Origin: Candidatus Schekmanbacteria bacterium
GTDB lineage: Bacteria; Schekmanbacteria; GWA2-38-11; J061
Assembly: GCA_003695725.1 (NCBI GenBank)
Contig: RFHX01000129.1
Location: forward strand, 1-9,487
Direction of reading: 5' to 3'
DNA: 9,487 bases
The stretch's first letter is position 1; each line of letters opens with the position of its first letter. Made by a program: the position numbers and the translations under genes. Below are positions 6,384 through 9,487 of this stretch, in pieces. The notes under the pieces are model-generated. The model was not told the origin of the DNA and searched no databases. It saw only the letters and a program-made list of their open reading frames with translations.

Positions 6384-7421
6384 ATGAATAGAAAAAAATC
6401 AAGGAGGCGTTTCTTAAAGCAAACAGCAATCGGCACTCTAGGAGTTTCGCTGTTTCCATCTATTTCCAAGAATCTTTTCTCAGAAGAAAAAAAGAAACCT
6501 ATCTATTCAATAAGAAAAGGATGTGGAAATTTTTTCTTTAAAAATGGGAAACCACTGCTTTTAGATATCGCAGGAAAAGACAAATTCAAACGCCTTGAAG
6601 CCGGAATATCAAAGCTCGAAGGCTTTTCAAATCTCATCAAAGGAAGAAAAATCACCTTGAAACCAAACACCGTTGCGCCAAATCCCTATCCTGTCTGCAC
6701 TGATCCCAAATTTATCAATCATCTTTGCAAAATCTTGAAGGATTTTTCACCTTCTGAAATATCCATTTATGATTCATCAGGACGAACTGCTGCAAAATTT
6801 TCCGCAATGGGTTTTGAAGAGATTTCAAAAAAATTCGGAGTAAAGCTCGTCCCCGACAAACCGGGAAACCAAAAATTGTTTCTTCCTGTAAAAAGAAAAG
6901 AATGGAAGGTAATGTCTGTTATAGAAATTTCAAAACATCTCTATGAAAGCGAAGTCATAATAAATCTGCCAACAATTAAAAGGCATGGGGAAGCGGCTTT
7001 TAGCTCAGCTATGAAAAACCATTTCGGTTCAGTTTATGGTCCCAATAGATGGGACAACCATGCAAGACTGCGCGATAAGAAAAATCCGGCAATAGTTCAT
7101 AAAGAATTTCGCATTCCCTTCAGGCTTCTTGCAGCCGAATTTTCTGATGTTGTAAGGTGCGAGCTTAATATAGTAGATGCAGAGGATTTGCTTATAAAGA
7201 GTGGCCCACTACTTGCAGGTGCTGAAATCAAGAAGGGAGTGGGACGTCTTCTCATATCAGGAGATATTTCAGGATGCGATCTTGTTGCTTCAAAAATAAT
7301 GGCTGAAAATGACGACACATACAGCGAAGAGATGTGGAAGCCCGTCATCGATTATGCAAAAGAGCTTGGATTGGGTGAAAACAATATTGACTCCATAAAT
7401 ATTGAAAAAGTTATACTTTAA
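6384..7421 (+). CDS. Tat-exported DUF362 domain protein (second, divergent copy)
   Basis: This encodes 345 residues starting one base after the previous stop, with GAGG at 6372-6375. The N-terminus has an excellent Tat motif, SRRRFLK (6-12), followed by a short hydrophobic stretch without a clear AxA site, so membrane anchoring is possible. DUF362 features are TLKPN (91-95), CTDPKFINHLCKIL (105-118), KRHGEAAFSSAMKNHFG (199-215) and NIVDAEDLL (262-270). The KPN and (L/M)KN(W/H)(Y/F)G landmarks are shared with the gene at 3229, but the rest differs strongly, so these are old paralogues and not a recent duplication. There is no ferredoxin domain; cysteines 47, 105, 115, 259 and 298 are scattered. 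It closes the operon. No clear terminator follows. Confidence 0.9.
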   Translation: MNRKKSRRRFLKQTAIGTLGVSLFPSISKNLFSEEKKKPIYSIRKGCGNFFFKNGKPLLLDIAGKDKFKRLEAGISKLEGFSNLIKGRKITLKPNTVAPNPYPVCTDPKFINHLCKILKDFSPSEISIYDSSGRTAAKFSAMGFEEISKKFGVKLVPDKPGNQKLFLPVKRKEWKVMSVIEISKHLYESEVIINLPTIKRHGEAAFSSAMKNHFGSVYGPNRWDNHARLRDKKNPAIVHKEFRIPFRLLAAEFSDVVRCELNIVDAEDLLIKSGPLLAGAEIKKGVGRLLISGDISGCDLVASKIMAENDDTYSEEMWKPVIDYAKELGLGENNIDSINIEKVIL

Positions 7422-7520
7422 CAAACATTACTATGTAATTACTCGTTTCTACATATTATTCATTCTCGACTCATACCTAGAATCTTAATGATAATACTGT
7501 CAAAATAAACAATAATTTTT

Positions 7521-7552
7521 TGAAAAAAATTTTTCCTACTGAAAAAAATTTT
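7521..7552. repeat. Tandem A-tract repeats upstream of the sigma54 promoter
   Basis: The 13-bp unit TGAAAAAAATTTT occurs at 7521-7533 and again at 7540-7552, a period of 19 bp or close to two helical turns. Each is an A7T4-type tract expected to bend DNA. They lie about 107-138 bases upstream of the predicted sigma54 transcription start, where enhancer-binding activators or bending proteins such as IHF usually act. The rest of 7422-7632 is AT-rich; a short palindrome TTGAATTTCAA is at 7598-7608, and no ORF or clear terminator is seen. Confidence 0.45.
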
Positions 7553-7632
7553 GCATATCATTAGCGAAATCGTTCCCTTACTATCTCTGATATTGCCTTG
7601 AATTTCAAACAGATTACTACACATCTAAAAAC

Positions 7633-7648
7633 TGGCACAGATATTGCA
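7633..7648 (+). promoter_or_regulatory. sigma54 (RpoN) -24/-12 promoter
   Basis: TGGCACAGATATTGCA matches the sigma54 consensus TGGCAC-N5-TTGCA essentially perfectly. The diagnostic GG (7634-7635) and GC (7646-7647) doublets are separated by exactly ten bases. Transcription would start near 7659, giving a leader of about 57 bases before the ATG at 7716. Sigma54 promoters require an AAA+ enhancer-binding activator, which is not encoded in the window. This is the only intergenic site with both elements at the correct spacing. Confidence 0.85.
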
Positions 7649-7715
7649 TAAGCCCTAACTAGCCAATTAGAAGAGTGATTCTCTTTCTATTACCTTTAAT
7701 CTGGGAGGGGGAACG

Positions 7716-8672
7716 ATGAAGATGATGAAATCGGTTTTTGTCGGTAGAGCAGTTGTCGTTATTCTTTTTTTGTTTTTTATTTCGGGAACGGGATTTCAAC
7801 TTCAGGCAAAAGCTGCCGGAGGCGCCTGTAAAAAAATAACAAAAGCTATAAAAAAATACAATCAGTTCAAGGCGAAAAGCGAATATTGGGAAGAGGTAGC
7901 AAACTGCAACAACATTTCAAATCCCAAAACCAAAAAAGCATGTTTAAAAAAAGCAAAAAGGCATTTGAAAGATGGAATTGAAGAAAGCAGTGATATCTTT
8001 GATGCACAGCTTGATGTTTGCGGTGATTTAGGGAAAGGCGTTTATACACCTTCAATCGACCCGAGTGTTTTCACAACCACAATCGACAACAAATATTTTC
8101 CTCTCGTACCGGGTACAACTTATGTTTATAACGGCGAAACAGATACTGGCACAGAAGTTGATAAAGTATCAGTGCTGACAAATACCATAATGTTAATGGG
8201 TGTAAACTGCAGGGTTGTGCGAGACACTGTTTATGTAGATGGGAAAATCGTTGAGGATACCTTCGATTATTACGCACAAGATAAGGATGGAAATGTTTGG
8301 TACTTTGGGGAAGAGTCAAAAACCTATAACAAAAAAGGTGTTCTTGTTGACCTTGAAGGGTCATGGCTTGCCGGAGTCAATGGAGCCCAACCAGGGATAA
8401 TTATGGAGGGAAATCCCCAAAAGGGAGATATCTACCGGCAGGAATACTCTGCTGGAAATGCAGAAGATATAGCAAAGGTTGTAAGTCTTAACGAAACAGT
8501 CACTGTATCTGGCAAGACCTATACTAATTGCTTAAAAACAAAAGAATATTCTCCTCTTGAACCTGATGTAGTTGCAAATAAATATTATGCGCCAAATGTG
8601 GGCACTGTCCATGAACAAGCCATTAAAGGAGAGAAGGAAATAGTGGATTTGGTAGAAATAAAAACACAATAA
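7716..8672 (+). CDS. Secreted conserved protein of unknown function under sigma54 control
   Basis: This encodes 318 residues. The ATG at 7716 has a very strong GGGAGGGGG ribosome binding site (7703-7711); in-frame ATGs at 7722 and 7725 are alternatives. A signal peptide covers residues 1-33 and probably ends AKA. Residues 35-105 are a Lys-rich, probably helical region with four cysteines (38, 64, 76, 102) that could form two disulfides in the periplasm. Residues about 115-315 look like a beta-rich domain with FPLVPGTTYVYNG (128-140), DTFDYYAQDKDGNVWYFGEE (181-200), GSWLAGVNGAQPGIIM (215-230), LEPDVVANKYYAPNVGTV (281-298). I recall this block from uncharacterised secreted proteins in several phyla, including actinobacteria; no function is known to me. 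It appears to be its own transcription unit. The strong initiation site and regulated promoter suggest high, condition-dependent expression. Confidence 0.9.
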   Translation: MKMMKSVFVGRAVVVILFLFFISGTGFQLQAKAAGGACKKITKAIKKYNQFKAKSEYWEEVANCNNISNPKTKKACLKKAKRHLKDGIEESSDIFDAQLDVCGDLGKGVYTPSIDPSVFTTTIDNKYFPLVPGTTYVYNGETDTGTEVDKVSVLTNTIMLMGVNCRVVRDTVYVDGKIVEDTFDYYAQDKDGNVWYFGEESKTYNKKGVLVDLEGSWLAGVNGAQPGIIMEGNPQKGDIYRQEYSAGNAEDIAKVVSLNETVTVSGKTYTNCLKTKEYSPLEPDVVANKYYAPNVGTVHEQAIKGEKEIVDLVEIKTQ

Positions 8673-8746
8673 AAAGAAATGTAATAATTCTTCCGATAGA
8701 CCGCAGATTTTCTTCCGGGGTTTATTGGAATTATACAAATAAATTA

Positions 8747-9487
8747 ATGTCACTTAAAAATGAATTTATAAAACATGGGAACTGGCTTTTCAGGAGACGC
8801 AGTTATTTGCCTCTCCTGTTATTTTTTGTTTTGCCATTCGTATTGCCAAATACTGAATATTTCGAAAAACATTTCGGAGAAGTTAGTGAACACATTTGGG
8901 AGTTTTTTTGTTTTGCTATTTCATTTTCTGGGTTAATTGTCAGATGCATCGTATGCGGTTTTGTTCCTAAAAAAACATCAGGAAGAAATACTAAAAAACA
9001 GGAAGCAAAAAATCTAAATACAAAAGGAATGTACTCTATAGTTCGTCATCCCCTTTACTTTGCAAATTTTCTGATATTTTTTGGTATAATTCTTTCAACG
9101 GAAGTGATTTGGTTTATAATTGTTTCTGTTATGGCATTCTGGCTTTACTATGAAAGAATAATGTATGCTGAAGAAGAGTTTTTACAAAATAAATTCGGCA
9201 AGCTCTTTGAATCGTGGTCCAAAACAACGCCTGCATTCATCCCAAATATTTCTTTATGGATAAAACCTGACAGGATTTTTTCATTTAAAACCTGCCTCAG
9301 AAGAGAATATGCAACATTGCTACTAATTGTTGCTTCTTTTAGCATACTTGATATCTTGGAAGATTATATTGTTGAAAAGGTTTTTGAATTTGACACAATT
9401 TGGAAAATTCTTCTATTAACCTCCTTTTTAATTTTCATTTGCATTGGCATTCTCAAAAAGAAAACAAAAATATTAAAATCTTCATTC
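8747..9487 (+). CDS. ICMT/PEMT-type membrane methyltransferase, LmtA-like (runs off right edge)
   Basis: The frame is open for 247 codons from ATG 8747 to the window end with no stop. The N-terminus has basic FRRRSY, then hydrophobic segments at about 20-33 and 52-70. The conserved methyltransferase core follows: GRNTKKQEAKNLNTKGMYSIVRHPLYFANFL (about 78-108, with the RHPLY motif that binds S-adenosylmethionine in ICMT/PEMT enzymes) and YERIMYAEEEFLQNKFGKLFESW (about 134-156). The GRNTK...LNTKGMYSIVRHPLY block resembles LmtA, which methylates the 1-phosphate of lipid A in Leptospira; that precise substrate is inference. After PAFIPN there is a further stretch of about 80 residues with two more hydrophobic segments. 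No Shine-Dalgarno precedes the ATG and no upstream in-frame start is better. The 74-base gap before it holds two TTCTTCCG copies (8689-8696, 8710-8717) but no convincing promoter. Confidence 0.85.
   Translation, partial: MSLKNEFIKHGNWLFRRRSYLPLLLFFVLPFVLPNTEYFEKHFGEVSEHIWEFFCFAISFSGLIVRCIVCGFVPKKTSGRNTKKQEAKNLNTKGMYSIVRHPLYFANFLIFFGIILSTEVIWFIIVSVMAFWLYYERIMYAEEEFLQNKFGKLFESWSKTTPAFIPNISLWIKPDRIFSFKTCLRREYATLLLIVASFSILDILEDYIVEKVFEFDTIWKILLLTSFLIFICIGILKKKTKILKSSF

Noticed and set aside
8071-8364. 97-codon minus-strand open frame
   Set aside because: It is antisense to the conserved secreted protein at 7716, whose motifs confirm the plus-strand frame.
1-9487. CRISPR arrays, tRNA/rRNA genes, insertion sequences, attachment sites
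   Set aside because: No regularly spaced direct repeats, no cloverleaf or rRNA-like stretches, and no transposase or integrase motifs were found on either strand.

Overview
The window looks like chromosomal DNA from an AT-rich (about one third G+C by eye) Gram-negative bacterium. A TonB-dependent outer-membrane receptor and a probable lipid A-type membrane methyltransferase imply an outer membrane. Twin-arginine (Tat) leader peptides and a multi-cluster iron-sulfur membrane protein imply respiratory or anaerobic periplasmic redox chemistry. No rRNA, tRNA, CRISPR array, insertion sequence or phage gene was seen. I cannot name the organism; an uncultured anaerobic lineage is plausible but is a guess.

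Layout. (1) 1-765, minus strand: N-terminal part of a TonB-dependent receptor that runs off the left edge. (2) 766-995: divergent intergenic region with a sigma70-like promoter for the receptor, a near-perfect 26-bp palindrome just upstream of its -35 box, and a second inverted repeat. (3) 996-1724, plus: a soluble protein I do not recognise, closed by a hairpin terminator at 1755-1795. (4) 1796-3127, plus: a major facilitator superfamily transporter whose start codon directly abuts that terminator. (5) 3229-7421, plus: a tightly packed four-gene operon behind a sigma70-like promoter. It encodes a Tat-exported DUF362 protein, a membrane polyferredoxin that looks like NapH fused to NapG/MauM, a secreted DUF6599-like protein, and a second, divergent Tat-exported DUF362 protein. 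(6) 7422-7715: AT-rich intergenic region with tandem A-tract repeats and a textbook sigma54 (-24/-12) promoter. (7) 7716-8672, plus: a secreted conserved protein of unknown function driven by that promoter. (8) 8747-9487, plus: a membrane methyltransferase of the ICMT/PEMT type, resembling lipid A 1-phosphate methyltransferase LmtA, open at the right edge.

How the genes may work together. The operon at 3229-7421 is the most notable part. Its gene junctions overlap or are separated by one base, and every product is predicted to be in or across the inner membrane. The polyferredoxin carries two membrane Cys-x3-Cys-Pro motifs, two cytoplasmic-side cluster motifs, an internal Tat-like segment and then four more cluster motifs. 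This is consistent with one polypeptide passing electrons from the membrane or cytoplasm to periplasmic partners. The two DUF362 proteins lack any ferredoxin motif of their own, so they are candidate electron acceptors or cluster-dependent partners. This is inference; neither DUF362 in this setting nor DUF6599 has a known function that I can cite. The receptor, transporter, secreted protein and methyltransferase are neighbours without an evident functional link to the operon.
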